Assembly (NCBI GenBank): GCA_016937255.1 | Contig: JAFGWG010000222.1 | Coordinates: 1 to 32,108 of the forward strand | DNA length: 32,108 bases | Source of the DNA: Bacteroidales bacterium | GTDB taxonomy: Bacteria; Bacteroidota; Bacteroidia; Bacteroidales; DTU049 | Direction: 5' to 3' | Part shown: piece after piece, positions 1 through 7,016 of the stretch | Numbering within the stretch: position 1 is the stretch's first letter | Layout of the letters: each line of letters opens with the position of its first letter | Position numbers and translations under genes: made by a program | The notes under the pieces: model-generated | Databases searched by the model: none | What the model saw: only the letters and a program-made list of their open reading frames with translations | What the model was told of the DNA's origin: nothing

Positions 1-126
1 CATAAAAGTATCCATAAAGAGCAAAAGACTAATGGCAGCCTGGGATAACGACTATTTATTGTCTATTTTAATGCGTTGACCCTGATAAATACCACCCCAC
101 ATTTCCTAAGTCCCAAATCATTTCCT

Positions 127-134
127 TAACTTTG
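127..134 (+). promoter_or_regulatory. Putative -7 promoter box (TAnnTTTG)
   Basis: The octamer taactttg matches the Bacteroidota sigma-A -7 consensus TAnnTTTG and lies 14 bases before the ATG of the OmpA-like gene. I see no clear -33 TTG box at the usual spacing, so this rests on one element and on position. Confidence 0.4.
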
Positions 135-148
135 TAAAAAATATCAAG

Positions 149-1330
149 ATGAAAAAGCTTTTTATCGTATTAATCTCTTTAGTATTAGTCACTGGGGTTA
201 TGCAGGCTCAAATTTTGGAAAGAGCAAAGGATCATGCCAAAAACAAGGTCAATAATAAGATTGACAACGAAATTGATAATGGCATTGACAAAGGCATTAA
301 TAAAGTGGAAGACGGCATTGAAGGGAATGGTAAGAGAAACAGTGATGATGCCAATGCAGAGGTTTCTGACGTGACTGATATTGGCGAGTGGAGAAATTAT
401 AGCTTCATTCCTTGCTCAGATATTATGTTTTACGATCTACCTGGAGCATGGGAAGAAATAGGGGAGAAACCTTCGCAATGGAAGATAATCAAAGGCAAAG
501 TAGAAGTAAAAGATTTTAACGGTATTAATGTGATTTCTCTCTATGATGAAATGCCGGAGATTGTTCCTGATGTTTCTAGTCCTGAGAAAGACTATTTGCC
601 GGAATCTTTTAGTTTGGAATTCGACTATTATCGTCCGTCTGGTGGACATAACCTTTCAGTTTATTTATTTGATCGTAAACATCAAACTGTCAACGGGCAA
701 GCTGAAATAAAAATTGGATATAATTATGTTTCTGTGGGCTCTGAAAAAGGAAATTACAATGGAACTTCATCTTATAGTAGCGATGCCTGGGCACATGTAG
801 CCATTCATTTCGACGACGGCGAGTTGCGTATTTATATGAATGAAGAACGTGTAATTGATATAAGCGATTATGGTTCAGATCCTACTGGAATTACCCTACA
901 AGCTTATTACGCTACAGATAAAGAAACATATTACCTGAAGAATATTTGTTTGGCTGTAAAAGAAGATGATTTCAGTGATCAACTTGCTCAAAATGATGAG
1001 ATTATTGCCTACGGAATTTCATTTACCAATGGAACAGCCGAGCTTCGTAAAGAAAGCATGGGTAGTATCAATAAGATTTACTCATTGATGATGAAAGACG
1101 AAGATTTGAGCTTCACCATCGAAGGCCATACCGATAATTTTGGTGATGATAAAGACAATAAAAAACTGAGCGAACAAAGAGCCGAAACAGTAATGAATGT
1201 TCTTGTGCAAATGGGTATAGATAGCAAGCGCCTGAAAGCTAAAGGCTATGGCGAAAGCAAGCCTGTTGCTGGAAATTCGACTGAAGAAGACAAAGCTAAG
1301 AATCGTAGGATTGTTTTTGTGAAGAAATAG
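149..1330 (+). CDS. Exported OmpA-family protein with LamG-like middle domain
   Basis: A 393-residue envelope protein that probably links the outer membrane or periplasm to peptidoglycan. Residues 1-20 form a signal peptide ending in MQAQ. Residues about 32-60 are a run of four-residue units of the form x-I-D-N (KVNN, KIDN, EIDN, GIDK, GINK), likely an amphipathic helix. Residues about 90-275 are beta-rich with a concanavalin/LamG-like look (SFSLEFDYY, WAHVAIHFDDGELRIYMN). Residues about 285-393 are an OmpA C-terminal domain with EGHTDNFGD, LSEQRAETV, GYGESKP and the final NRRIVF, the usual peptidoglycan-binding signature. It stands alone, with a probable promoter just upstream and a repeat cluster downstream. 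The specific role is unknown. The OmpA domain is certain, the LamG-like call is by appearance. Confidence 0.9.
   Translation: MKKLFIVLISLVLVTGVMQAQILERAKDHAKNKVNNKIDNEIDNGIDKGINKVEDGIEGNGKRNSDDANAEVSDVTDIGEWRNYSFIPCSDIMFYDLPGAWEEIGEKPSQWKIIKGKVEVKDFNGINVISLYDEMPEIVPDVSSPEKDYLPESFSLEFDYYRPSGGHNLSVYLFDRKHQTVNGQAEIKIGYNYVSVGSEKGNYNGTSSYSSDAWAHVAIHFDDGELRIYMNEERVIDISDYGSDPTGITLQAYYATDKETYYLKNICLAVKEDDFSDQLAQNDEIIAYGISFTNGTAELRKESMGSINKIYSLMMKDEDLSFTIEGHTDNFGDDKDNKKLSEQRAETVMNVLVQMGIDSKRLKAKGYGESKPVAGNSTEEDKAKNRRIVFVKK
245..325 (+). repeat. 12-base in-frame tandem repeat coding x-I-D-N tetrads
   Basis: About six degenerate 12-base units code KVNN-KIDN-EIDN-GIDK-GINK, then VED-GIEG, just after the signal peptide of the OmpA-like protein. 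The hydrophobic residue recurs every fourth position, which fits a helical or coiled linker. Confidence 0.6.
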
Positions 1331-1340
1331 CTTTTTTGCA

Positions 1341-1412
1341 TTGTTGACGGGACTTTAATTTTTTGAGACAAAGCATGCCTTGTCTCAAGATAAGATAACC
1401 CAGTTGCAAAAA
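1341..1412. repeat. REP-like palindromic element, copy upstream of the transposase gene
   Basis: An imperfect 22-base palindrome at 1365-1386 (core gagacaa-agcatgcc-ttgtctc) is flanked on the right by caagataagataaccc and a G/A-rich tail, as in the other copies of this window. It lies between the OmpA-like gene and the RAYT gene, 46 bases before the RAYT start. It may also act as a terminator hairpin for the OmpA-like gene. Confidence 0.75.
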
Positions 1413-1432
1413 AAACTAAAACTCACAAAAAC

Positions 1433-2041
1433 ATGGCAAAATACAAGAACAAATACCGTATTGAATCTGCCAGACACCCACACTGGAACTATGAGTGGAA
1501 TGGTGTGTATTTTGTAACTATTCTTGCCGGGAAACGAAAGCATTTGTTTGGAGAAGTCGTTGAAACGGGTGCAATTGATATTCCATTTGAAACAAAACTG
1601 TCTGAAACAGGCGAAATTGCAAAACACTGCTGGCAAGAAATTCCGGAACATTTCGAAAATGTAGAACTTGGCGAATTTGTCATTATGCCAAATCATATTC
1701 ATGGCTTAATTATAATCACAAAAGATGATCTGGCGGGAGTACAGAACGACATCGTAAAGACAAGGCACGCCTTGTCTCAGGATACAACTAACCAAACTCC
1801 CGCCCAACGGCGTTTCCAAAATCAGGGTAGAGAGTCTTTGTCATCGATAGTTGGCTCTTTCAAATCAGCAGTATCTAAAATTGCACATAGGAAATTTCCA
1901 GATTTCAAATGGCACCCACGATTTCATGATGTGATCATTCATGATGAAGATTCATTTCATAATCATTCTCAATATATCATTGATAACCCGCTAAATTGGT
2001 TCAAGGATGATTATTTTGGAGATGAAAAGACGATGAAATAA
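1433..2041 (+). CDS. REP-associated tyrosine transposase (RAYT, Y1_Tnp family)
   Basis: A 202-residue single-domain HUH endonuclease of the IS200/IS605-like Y1 family. RAYTs are thought to cut and move REP palindromes and are not themselves flanked by classic IS ends. The HUH motif is in MPNHIHGLI at residues about 85-93 and the catalytic tyrosine is likely the Y of HSQYIIDNPLNW near the C-terminus, a typical RAYT ending. LSSIVGSFKSAVSK (about 137-150) is the usual central helix. Palindromes of one sequence family lie on both sides of the gene, and one more is read through in frame at 1758-1777, coding the KTRHALSQ segment. It starts at an ATG 46 bases after the upstream palindrome. Family and context agree well. 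Activity is not shown. Confidence 0.93.
   Translation: MAKYKNKYRIESARHPHWNYEWNGVYFVTILAGKRKHLFGEVVETGAIDIPFETKLSETGEIAKHCWQEIPEHFENVELGEFVIMPNHIHGLIIITKDDLAGVQNDIVKTRHALSQDTTNQTPAQRRFQNQGRESLSSIVGSFKSAVSKIAHRKFPDFKWHPRFHDVIIHDEDSFHNHSQYIIDNPLNWFKDDYFGDEKTMK
1753..1784 (+). repeat. REP-like palindrome inside the RAYT coding sequence
   Basis: The 20 bases at 1758-1777 (agacaaggca/cgccttgtct) match the palindrome at about 6436-6455, including the preceding gtaa and the following ctca. It is read in frame as K-T-R-H-A-L-S and lies in the variable loop between the HUH motif and the LSSIVGSF helix. Confidence 0.8.
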
Positions 2042-2059
2042 TTTTGATATTTATGGATC

Positions 2060-2224
2060 CGTTGTCAAGACTTATCTATTTTGAGACAACGCGTGCGTTG
2101 TCTTTACTGGGACTAGTAGTAAAGACTTAGTTAAGTTCTATTGCGGCTAAAAAGAAACCCCGTAAAGACAAGGCATGCCTTGTCTTGTCTCAAGAAAAGA
2201 TAACCGAGCCGCAAAAAGAACTAG
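2060..2224. repeat. BIME-like pair of inverted REP palindromes
   Basis: Two palindromes, at 2084-2103 (agacaacgcg/tgcgttgtct) and about 2165-2190 (agacaaggca/tgccttgtct plus an extra tgtct), face each other across about 60 bases. The outer flanks ttgtcaagacttatctatttt and caagaaaagataaccgagccgc are approximate reverse complements. It sits between the 3' ends of the RAYT gene and the convergent glycosidase-like gene. The second palindrome carries a 5-base tgtct duplication. Confidence 0.8.
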
Positions 2225-3516
2225 TTTTCCAAAATCTCCAAATGCTCATCCGTCAAGGCATTCATGTCAAATAAAGCTACGCCAGATGCACCACCAGCTT
2301 TGGCTTTTTCTATCGCTTCTTTCAGTTCTTTAGGGTTGAGAGCAGGAATATAGAGACCAGTGTACAGCGGAAATCGTCCATCGAGCTCTGTTACACCTTG
2401 CTGCGTAACAAATTCTATCCAATTCAGATTCTGATCATAGAAATTATGGTAAATCATGGGTAAAACCATGTCCAGCCTCCATCTTGCCCAGTCCTGACGA
2501 ACGGTTTTACGTGCCATTTCAGGATAAGGGAAAACTGCTGCAGAGATTTTACAACCATTGCCATGTGCGATATCTGAAAGTTCATTTACCAGCGAAGTAA
2601 CAGCATCCAGGCGGAATTGCAGCCATTCCATGCTCAGTTCAGGATGCTCCATTTCTGTTGGATCAATACCGAAAATTTCTTCGAACTGCTTTCGTGCTTC
2701 GGGATGATATCCAAAATCGTATTCAGGCAGTTCAGTATTTTGCACAATGCCATATTTCTTTTGCAAGGGTGCTCCCAGAATGACATCGCAAAAACGAACA
2801 TAGTCGAGATGTATTGAGGCCAAACCTTCAATTCTTGTGTATGGTTCAATCACATCTTTAATATGTTGGCGGGCTCCTTCACTAAACGGACTCAGCCATT
2901 GATAATATGATACATAGGCATTGTATTCGAGGCTGTTTTGTCCGTTGCGGTTCACGGCATACCAATCGGGGTGTTGCTGTGCCAGAGTATCTGCCGGACG
3001 ATTCAGAGTCCATACCCATGCATGAATTTTTATGTTATCGCCACTGATATCAACTAAATGCTCAAGTTGGGCAGGGGAGCCTGCCAAAAAGAAATCGGTA
3101 ATGCCGGCATCGGTGTATTTATGCAAGGCTGTAAGCCATTCTTCATCGGTTTTGTATTTGCCGGCATTTCCCCAAACTGCAATTACAAAATTATTGCGTT
3201 CGGTTTTATTCAGAATTCCACTCTCATTGATAGTGTATCTTAGGCTGGTATCGGGGATATCAATATAAATATCGAAACCGAATTCATCGAATTTCATGAC
3301 CGGATACAATTCCTGATCCTTGATATTCAATATTTTACAATTCAATTCTTTCAAATTTTCCGCGTATCCGCCTTCATATCGCTGCTTGTGTTTCTGCTGA
3401 CGATATAATTCATATAAATACTGGATAATAATTTCATGCGGATTGTCCTTATACACAACAGAGCCGGGTTTTTCATCACTGAAAACCACATATCCCCAAT
3501 GCTCTGGCCGGTGCAT
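2221..3516 (-). CDS. Glycosidase-like TIM-barrel part (GHL10/DUF187-like) of a split CBM9 fusion protein
   Basis: The first ATG of the frame after an in-frame amber codon gives 431 residues. The frame is open without a stop right back to 3645, so this is the C-terminal part of the protein begun at 4275. The first 130 or so residues finish the CBM9-like domain (MHRPEHWGYVVFSD is a family hallmark). From VIAVWGN on, the sequence looks like the GHL10 family of glycoside-hydrolase-like TIM barrels: HAWVWTLNRP, IHLDYVRFCD, AAVFPYPEMARKTVRQDW, WRLDMVLPMIYHNFYD, YTGLYIPAL, ASGVALFDMNAL. The aspartates of the LDYVRF and LDMVLPM segments are candidates for catalysis. A ribosome binding site before 3516 is not evident, so independent translation is doubtful. 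The substrate is unknown. Confidence 0.75.
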   Translation of the reverse strand: MHRPEHWGYVVFSDEKPGSVVYKDNPHEIIIQYLYELYRQQKHKQRYEGGYAENLKELNCKILNIKDQELYPVMKFDEFGFDIYIDIPDTSLRYTINESGILNKTERNNFVIAVWGNAGKYKTDEEWLTALHKYTDAGITDFFLAGSPAQLEHLVDISGDNIKIHAWVWTLNRPADTLAQQHPDWYAVNRNGQNSLEYNAYVSYYQWLSPFSEGARQHIKDVIEPYTRIEGLASIHLDYVRFCDVILGAPLQKKYGIVQNTELPEYDFGYHPEARKQFEEIFGIDPTEMEHPELSMEWLQFRLDAVTSLVNELSDIAHGNGCKISAAVFPYPEMARKTVRQDWARWRLDMVLPMIYHNFYDQNLNWIEFVTQQGVTELDGRFPLYTGLYIPALNPKELKEAIEKAKAGGASGVALFDMNALTDEHLEILEN

Positions 3517-3645
3517 GTCTATGGCAGATTGTTGTGACCAAACCCAGTTGTATTCTCGCAGGTATTTCCCTTCAGCATCTTTTTTGCGTTGATACTTCCC
3601 GTCAACGATTTCGTGTTGCCATTGTACACGGGAAAAGTTAATGCG

Positions 3646-3648
3646 CTA
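3646..3648 (-). other. In-frame amber codon splitting a CBM9-glycosidase fusion gene
   Basis: The minus-strand codons run K-V-P-K-P-TAG-R-I-N-F-S-R-V-Q-W. Both sides are in the same frame and the downstream frame stays open to 2221. In CBM9-like proteins as I remember them the RINFSRV motif follows a tryptophan, so a single TGG to TAG change would explain it. TAG ends other genes here (1328-1330 and 17392-17394), so the codon is not reassigned. Confidence 0.85.
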
Positions 3649-4275
3649 GGGTTTGGGAACTTTATCAATGAATTTCTGTCCCGGGTAGAGCTCTAATAAG
3701 ACTTTCCAAGGCATGGCAATTTCTACGGACCAATATTTGTCTGCATCTGAATAATCATTGATGGTGCCTTCGTTATGCACTCCAACCTGCAGTCCATCAA
3801 TATTCCAGTTGAAATTGATGGGGCCGCCTTCGCGATAGGTGTTTAAAAGTAATAAATCCCATGGTGTACCCAGTGCATTGACTTCAAACTCTGCATAGTG
3901 TGCCCATTGGAGGCCGGGCTTCAAAAAGATTTCAAAGTCGTTATTCAGATAGATAATGGCATCGCGTTCGGTTATGTCTCCCCAAATATGCTCTTCTTCA
4001 AGCCGGGCGTAGAAATAGAAGTTCTCATCATCCCAAAGCATTTTTACTTTGGTTTCGAAAAATGGAGCAGGTTTTTTATCGCCTTCAATATCAATAAATG
4101 GATCGGTAAAATCGACTTCAGACCAAATTTTTTCATCAGCTTTTCCGTCGATGATGATAGCTTCATTGGTTTTATAGACGATATAGCCTTTGGGGATAAT
4201 TGGTTGATAAATATCTGATTGTGCAAAGGAAAGAACCGCTGCAAATATGAATAGAAATGAAAGTGTGAACTTCAT
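3646..4275 (-). CDS. Exported CBM9-like carbohydrate-binding protein, cut short by an in-frame stop
   Basis: The N-terminal 209 residues of a split gene. I chose the ATG at 4275 rather than one 26 codons upstream because it begins a clean signal peptide (MKFTLSFLFIFAAVLSFAQS). The mature part is a family 9-like carbohydrate-binding beta-sandwich: IDGKADEKIWSEVDFTDPF, VKMLWDDENFYFYARLEE, NDFEIFLKP, YAEFEVNALGTPWDLLL, YWSVEIAMPWKVL. It stops at TAG just before the RINFSRVQW segment that normally belongs to the domain, so the short product lacks the end of the sandwich. Without the stop the whole reading frame (4275 to 2221) would be 684 codons, joining CBM9-like and GHL10-like parts. Either a recent pseudogene, a sequence error or readthrough. 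Confidence 0.8.
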   Translation of the reverse strand: MKFTLSFLFIFAAVLSFAQSDIYQPIIPKGYIVYKTNEAIIIDGKADEKIWSEVDFTDPFIDIEGDKKPAPFFETKVKMLWDDENFYFYARLEEEHIWGDITERDAIIYLNNDFEIFLKPGLQWAHYAEFEVNALGTPWDLLLLNTYREGGPINFNWNIDGLQVGVHNEGTINDYSDADKYWSVEIAMPWKVLLELYPGQKFIDKVPKP

Positions 4276-4311
4276 GGATTGGCTTTGTGGCGTAAAAATA
4301 CGAAAAACAAA

Positions 4312-4422
4312 AACGATGTCACATTGAGCTTGTCGAAATGCGGCATCGTTCAACTATATCAGAATCAATTGCCAACTTCCCTTAGTCTGCGCTCTGGGCA
4401 AACTGCTCAGCCTGACAATTGA
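4312..4422. repeat. Two small inverted repeats between genes
   Basis: Seven-base arms at 4312-4318/4344-4350 (aacgatg/catcgtt) and 4365-4371/4416-4422 (tcaattg/caattga) frame sequences such as cattgagcttgtcgaaatg and ctcagcctgaca. These resemble dispersed intergenic repeats I recall from other Bacteroidota. Only one copy of each is present here, so the call is weak. Confidence 0.3.
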
Positions 4423-4424
4423 TT

Positions 4425-4991
4425 TTACGTTTTATTCCTCTCATCCAGAACCGGAACACCCATAAATTCGGAGAGAACTTCGAGAATGTATTTCATTTCG
4501 GATTTTAGGATTCGGGATTCTTCATGATGTAGTCTTAAAATGCTATATTTTCGATCATTCTTAACTTTTATTAAAACAAAGCCTTCTGTAAGTTCTACCT
4601 CAGACATCATCTCTTTAGATATGCTCTCAATTACATTTGAAGTAAGTCCTTCAATATTGGCAATCTCTATGCTTAATTGTTTCTTTGCATCTAGTTCTAT
4701 TTTCTCCTTTGAAATAATAAGCTTTTTGAATTTAGTAGATCTGTTTAATAGTATGTATATCAATCCAAAAACAGCAGAAACAGCATAATAAGCCAAAAGT
4801 TTTGAAAATGAATTAGGATTTACAATAATAAGAGTTGTTATTATCGCAAATGTTAGTATTAGAATTACAAGAATTCCTATTACATATGTGCTTGCTTTTC
4901 TTGTGATTACAATCTTATCATTTTCAGCACTAAGGTTATAACCATGTCTCTTCATTTTCCTCCTAAATATCTCCGCTTTACTATATGCCAT
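4425..4991 (-). CDS. Small membrane protein of unknown function, two transmembrane helices
   Basis: 188 residues that I do not recognise. A basic N-terminus (SKAEIFRRKMKRHGYNL) with a short stretch DKIVITRKAS comes first, then two hydrophobic helices at about residues 34-56 (TYVIGILVILILTFAIITTLI) and 64-82 (LLAYYAVSAVFGLIYILL). A cytosolic tail of about 100 residues with alternating beta and helix (KLIISKEKIELDAKKQLSIEIANIEGL, GFVLIKVKNDRKYSILRL) might be a PH-like fold, as in other two-helix proteins of this layout. A good TAnnTTTG box lies 23 bases upstream. It stands alone between repeat elements. Confidence 0.75.
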   Translation of the reverse strand: MAYSKAEIFRRKMKRHGYNLSAENDKIVITRKASTYVIGILVILILTFAIITTLIIVNPNSFSKLLAYYAVSAVFGLIYILLNRSTKFKKLIISKEKIELDAKKQLSIEIANIEGLTSNVIESISKEMMSEVELTEGFVLIKVKNDRKYSILRLHHEESRILKSEMKYILEVLSEFMGVPVLDERNKT

Positions 4992-5013
4992 AGGATTGTA
5001 TTTATTATTGATT

Positions 5014-5021
5014 CAAAAATA
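5014..5021 (-). promoter_or_regulatory. Putative -7 promoter box (TAnnTTTG)
   Basis: On the minus strand the octamer is tatttttg, an exact match to TAnnTTTG, 23 bases before the ATG of the two-helix membrane protein gene. No clear -33 box is seen. Confidence 0.45.
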
Positions 5022-5084
5022 CGATTAAAACTGAATGGGCGATGAATTATTGACGCGGTTTTTTTCAACTGTAGTTTTTTGGGC

Positions 5085-5312
5085 TTGGTTGTTAGGTCTT
5101 TACTGTTTTGAGACAACGCGTGCCGTAGGGAGCATTTGTCAGGTCATTGCTTTTTTGAGACAAGGCATGCCGTAGGGAGCATTTGTCAGGTCATTGCTTT
5201 TTTGAGACAACGCGTGCGTTGTCTTTACGGGGTGAGTTGTTGGGATTTTACTGTTTTGAGATGATACACGCCTTGTCTCAGTATAGAGATCCCAGCCGCA
5301 TAAGAACTACTT
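5085..5312. repeat. Cluster of REP-like palindromes with a 47-base tandem unit
   Basis: This fills most of the gap between two minus-strand genes. It starts with gttaggtctttactgttttgagacaacgcgtg, then gccgtagggagcatttgtca is reached twice with an exact 47-base period (5122 and 5169), each time followed by aggtcattgcttttttgagacaa. Then comes a full palindrome at 5204-5223 (agacaacgcg/tgcgttgtct) and, inverted, a decayed copy with acacgccttgtctca and the tail cccagccgcataagaactac. The half-palindromes joined to gccgtaggg look like recombinant or truncated copies. Confidence 0.75.
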
Positions 5313-5352
5313 TTCCGGAACCTTTACACCCCTTTGATGAGATTGAGGAGGA

Positions 5353-6129
5353 TCAGTTTTTACGTTTTAAGAAAACAATTTTCCCCAAAAATGCGGACAT
5401 ATCTCTGTTCAGGTTATAACCCTCAAAAAGATAGGTATTATTGTCTGTTTTTAGCTTGCGAATTTGAATTTTCTCATCCACCATGGTTTCTTTTAAGAAA
5501 TTGATAGAAAAGGACTTCGGGTAGTTATTTGCATGAAATTCAGCCGAAAAGGTATCCATCATCCAATCTACATATCGACTTGAGGTAACATGTTTGTTCA
5601 AATCAATGTCGAAATAGGTCGTTTTAAGTTCAGAAATCTCGCCTTCATTTACAGGAAAAAGCTTTTCGGGAGGGTTGGGGAGTGCATGCTGATCTTTTAG
5701 CTGTGTAAATACTTCCAGCATATCATTTTTTAGAACTTTTGGGCGTTTAGAATGTTTATCAATGACCAGCCAGCTAGAACTTGATCTGGCTTTTGGGTTA
5801 TTTTCTTCGTTATATAAGATGAAGTCTCTCAAGTACATAATTCTGTGCTGGTCTTTTGGCCAGGTGGTAATCTGTCCATGCTCCTTCCACTTCATGGGCT
5901 CTTCAATTTCTACAGTAAGCTGTCGGAGTACCCAAAAAAGATCCTGCCCTTCCAAATCATCGAAACCGAAATGCAAAGAGTCTGCTGAAAGAAAAGCTGA
6001 ATGAACAAATAAATCTACTATTGATCCTAACCGTAAATTCATATTCATATCTGCCCTTGCTGTATCAACCGTAAAGGGCATCCTGTATTCCAGCGATTCT
6101 GGTTTTATATCGTTTGTACTGTTGGCCAT
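5353..6129 (-). CDS. Acyl-ACP thioesterase (FatA/FatB-like)
   Basis: 258 residues, the normal size for bacterial acyl-ACP thioesterases. It releases fatty acids from acyl carrier protein in the cytosol, so it may set the supply of free fatty acid for lipids. The protein has two hot-dog domains. The first (about residues 12-150) has DLFVHSAFLSADSLHFG and FWVLRQLTVEIEEPMKW. The second begins near 165, with TTYFDIDLNKHVTSSRYVDWMMD as the family signature containing the N-x-H catalytic pair. No signal peptide. It is read alone, with REP clusters on both sides. A TAnnTTCG-like box lies upstream at 6161-6168. Chain-length preference cannot be read from sequence. Confidence 0.9.
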   Translation of the reverse strand: MANSTNDIKPESLEYRMPFTVDTARADMNMNLRLGSIVDLFVHSAFLSADSLHFGFDDLEGQDLFWVLRQLTVEIEEPMKWKEHGQITTWPKDQHRIMYLRDFILYNEENNPKARSSSSWLVIDKHSKRPKVLKNDMLEVFTQLKDQHALPNPPEKLFPVNEGEISELKTTYFDIDLNKHVTSSRYVDWMMDTFSAEFHANNYPKSFSINFLKETMVDEKIQIRKLKTDNNTYLFEGYNLNRDMSAFLGKIVFLKRKN

Positions 6130-6160
6130 ATATCTGTTTTCTTTCTATATATTTTGATGG

Positions 6161-6168
6161 CGAATGTA
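6161..6168 (-). promoter_or_regulatory. Possible -7 promoter box (TAnnTTCG variant)
   Basis: The minus-strand octamer is tacattcg, one base off TAnnTTTG, 32 bases upstream of the thioesterase ATG. A gttcg stretch about 16 bases further upstream might be the -33 region. Weak. Confidence 0.3.
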
Positions 6169-6279
6169 AGAAATTCTAGATAAACGAACTTGAAATATAA
6201 TCGAACTCTTTGGTTTATGCTTAGCTATCTGAACTAGCAAAACATTTCAGGATTGTTTTTTTGGAAAAGTAGTTTTATT

Positions 6280-6490
6280 GGCTTAGTTGCCAAGACTTTA
6301 CTGCTTTGAGACAACGCGTGCCGTAGGGAGCATTTGTCAGGACATTACTTCTTTGAGACAACGCATGCGTTGTCTTTACGGGGACTGGTAGTAAAGAGTT
6401 AACTTAGTTCTTTTGCGGTCTAAAAATAACCCGTAAAGACAAGGCACGCCTTGTCTCAAGAAAAGATATCCCAGCCGCAAAAGAACTACT
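6280..6490. repeat. BIME-like cluster of REP palindromes
   Basis: In order: ttgccaagactttactgctttgagacaacgcgtg joined to gccgtagggagcatttgtca (third copy of that unit), then a full palindrome at about 6356-6375 (agacaacgca/tgcgttgtct), the linker ctttacggggactggtagtaaagagttaacttagttcttttgcgg, and an inverted palindrome at about 6436-6455 (agacaaggca/cgccttgtct) with the tail caagaaaagatatcccagccgc. This is the best preserved complete pair in the window. The rest of the 6130-6561 gap holds no gene that I can see. Confidence 0.8.
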
Positions 6491-6561
6491 TTCTCGTATC
6501 CTCCAAACCCTTCCCTTCGAAACGCTCAGGGAAAAATCAGTTTTTTGGAAAACAGTGAAAT

Positions 6562-6999
6562 TTACTCCCCAATATCCTCATTCCAGAGTTTGGGATTGTT
6601 TGCAATGAAGTTCTGCATCATATCAATACATTCTTTATTATCCAGAACTTTTACATCAACGCCGTTATCAGTTAAAAGCTTTCCAGAACCCATAAATGTC
6701 TGATTTTCACCAATTACGACTCTTGGAATTCCATACAACAAAACGACTCCCGAGCACATTGAACAAGGTGATAGTGTAGTATATAGAACACATTCTTTGT
6801 ACACAAAAGCAGGCTGCCTACCGGCATTTTCCAGCGCATCCATTTCTCCGTGCAGAATTACGCTACCATTCTGAATTCGTTTATTATGGCCTCTGCCAAT
6901 GATTTTGCCTTTATGAACCAATACAGAACCGATAGGAATGCCACCTTCTGCTAAACCTATTTTTGCTTCTTTTATGGCTTCTTCAAAAAATATATCCAT
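6562..6999 (-). CDS. Cytosine deaminase, yeast Fcy1-like
   Basis: 145 residues of the zinc-dependent cytidine/deoxycytidylate deaminase fold. Zinc ligands and catalytic glutamate are H50, E52 (LHGEMDALENAG) and C79, C82 (SPCSMCSG). The sequence is strikingly close to yeast cytosine deaminase from memory: GHNKR, YTTLSPC, YGIPRVVIGEN, and the shared C-terminal EDIGE. Residues matching the yeast base-binding set are all in place: N39, F102, W139 and D142 for yeast N51, F114, W152 and D155. It therefore probably turns cytosine into uracil for pyrimidine salvage, unlike the amidohydrolase CodA used by enterobacteria. It lies 17 bases after the secreted hydrolase gene and may be cotranscribed with it. 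A guanine or tRNA-adenosine deaminase is less likely. Confidence 0.85.
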   Translation of the reverse strand: MDIFFEEAIKEAKIGLAEGGIPIGSVLVHKGKIIGRGHNKRIQNGSVILHGEMDALENAGRQPAFVYKECVLYTTLSPCSMCSGVVLLYGIPRVVIGENQTFMGSGKLLTDNGVDVKVLDNKECIDMMQNFIANNPKLWNEDIGE

Positions 7000-7016
7000 A
7001 AAAAAATGTTTAAAAG

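Noticed and set aside
1-148. RNA gene or coding sequence at the left edge
   Set aside because: No tRNA-like fold, no open frame of note and no known RNA motif was seen; only the promoter-like box near 127 is supported.
3646-3648. TAG as a recoded sense codon in this organism
   Set aside because: TAG ends the OmpA-like gene at 1328-1330 and the 812-residue SprB-repeat gene at 17392-17394, where no coding sequence continues, so it acts as a normal stop.
5183-5419. A 78-residue plus-strand reading frame over the repeat cluster
   Set aside because: Most of it is translated palindromic repeat and the rest is antisense to the thioesterase gene end. No start signal or family likeness.
5085-6490. 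Repeated short palindromes as a CRISPR array
   Set aside because: Copies are unevenly spaced, occur in both orientations and are interrupted by whole genes; there are no spacers of constant length and no cas genes.
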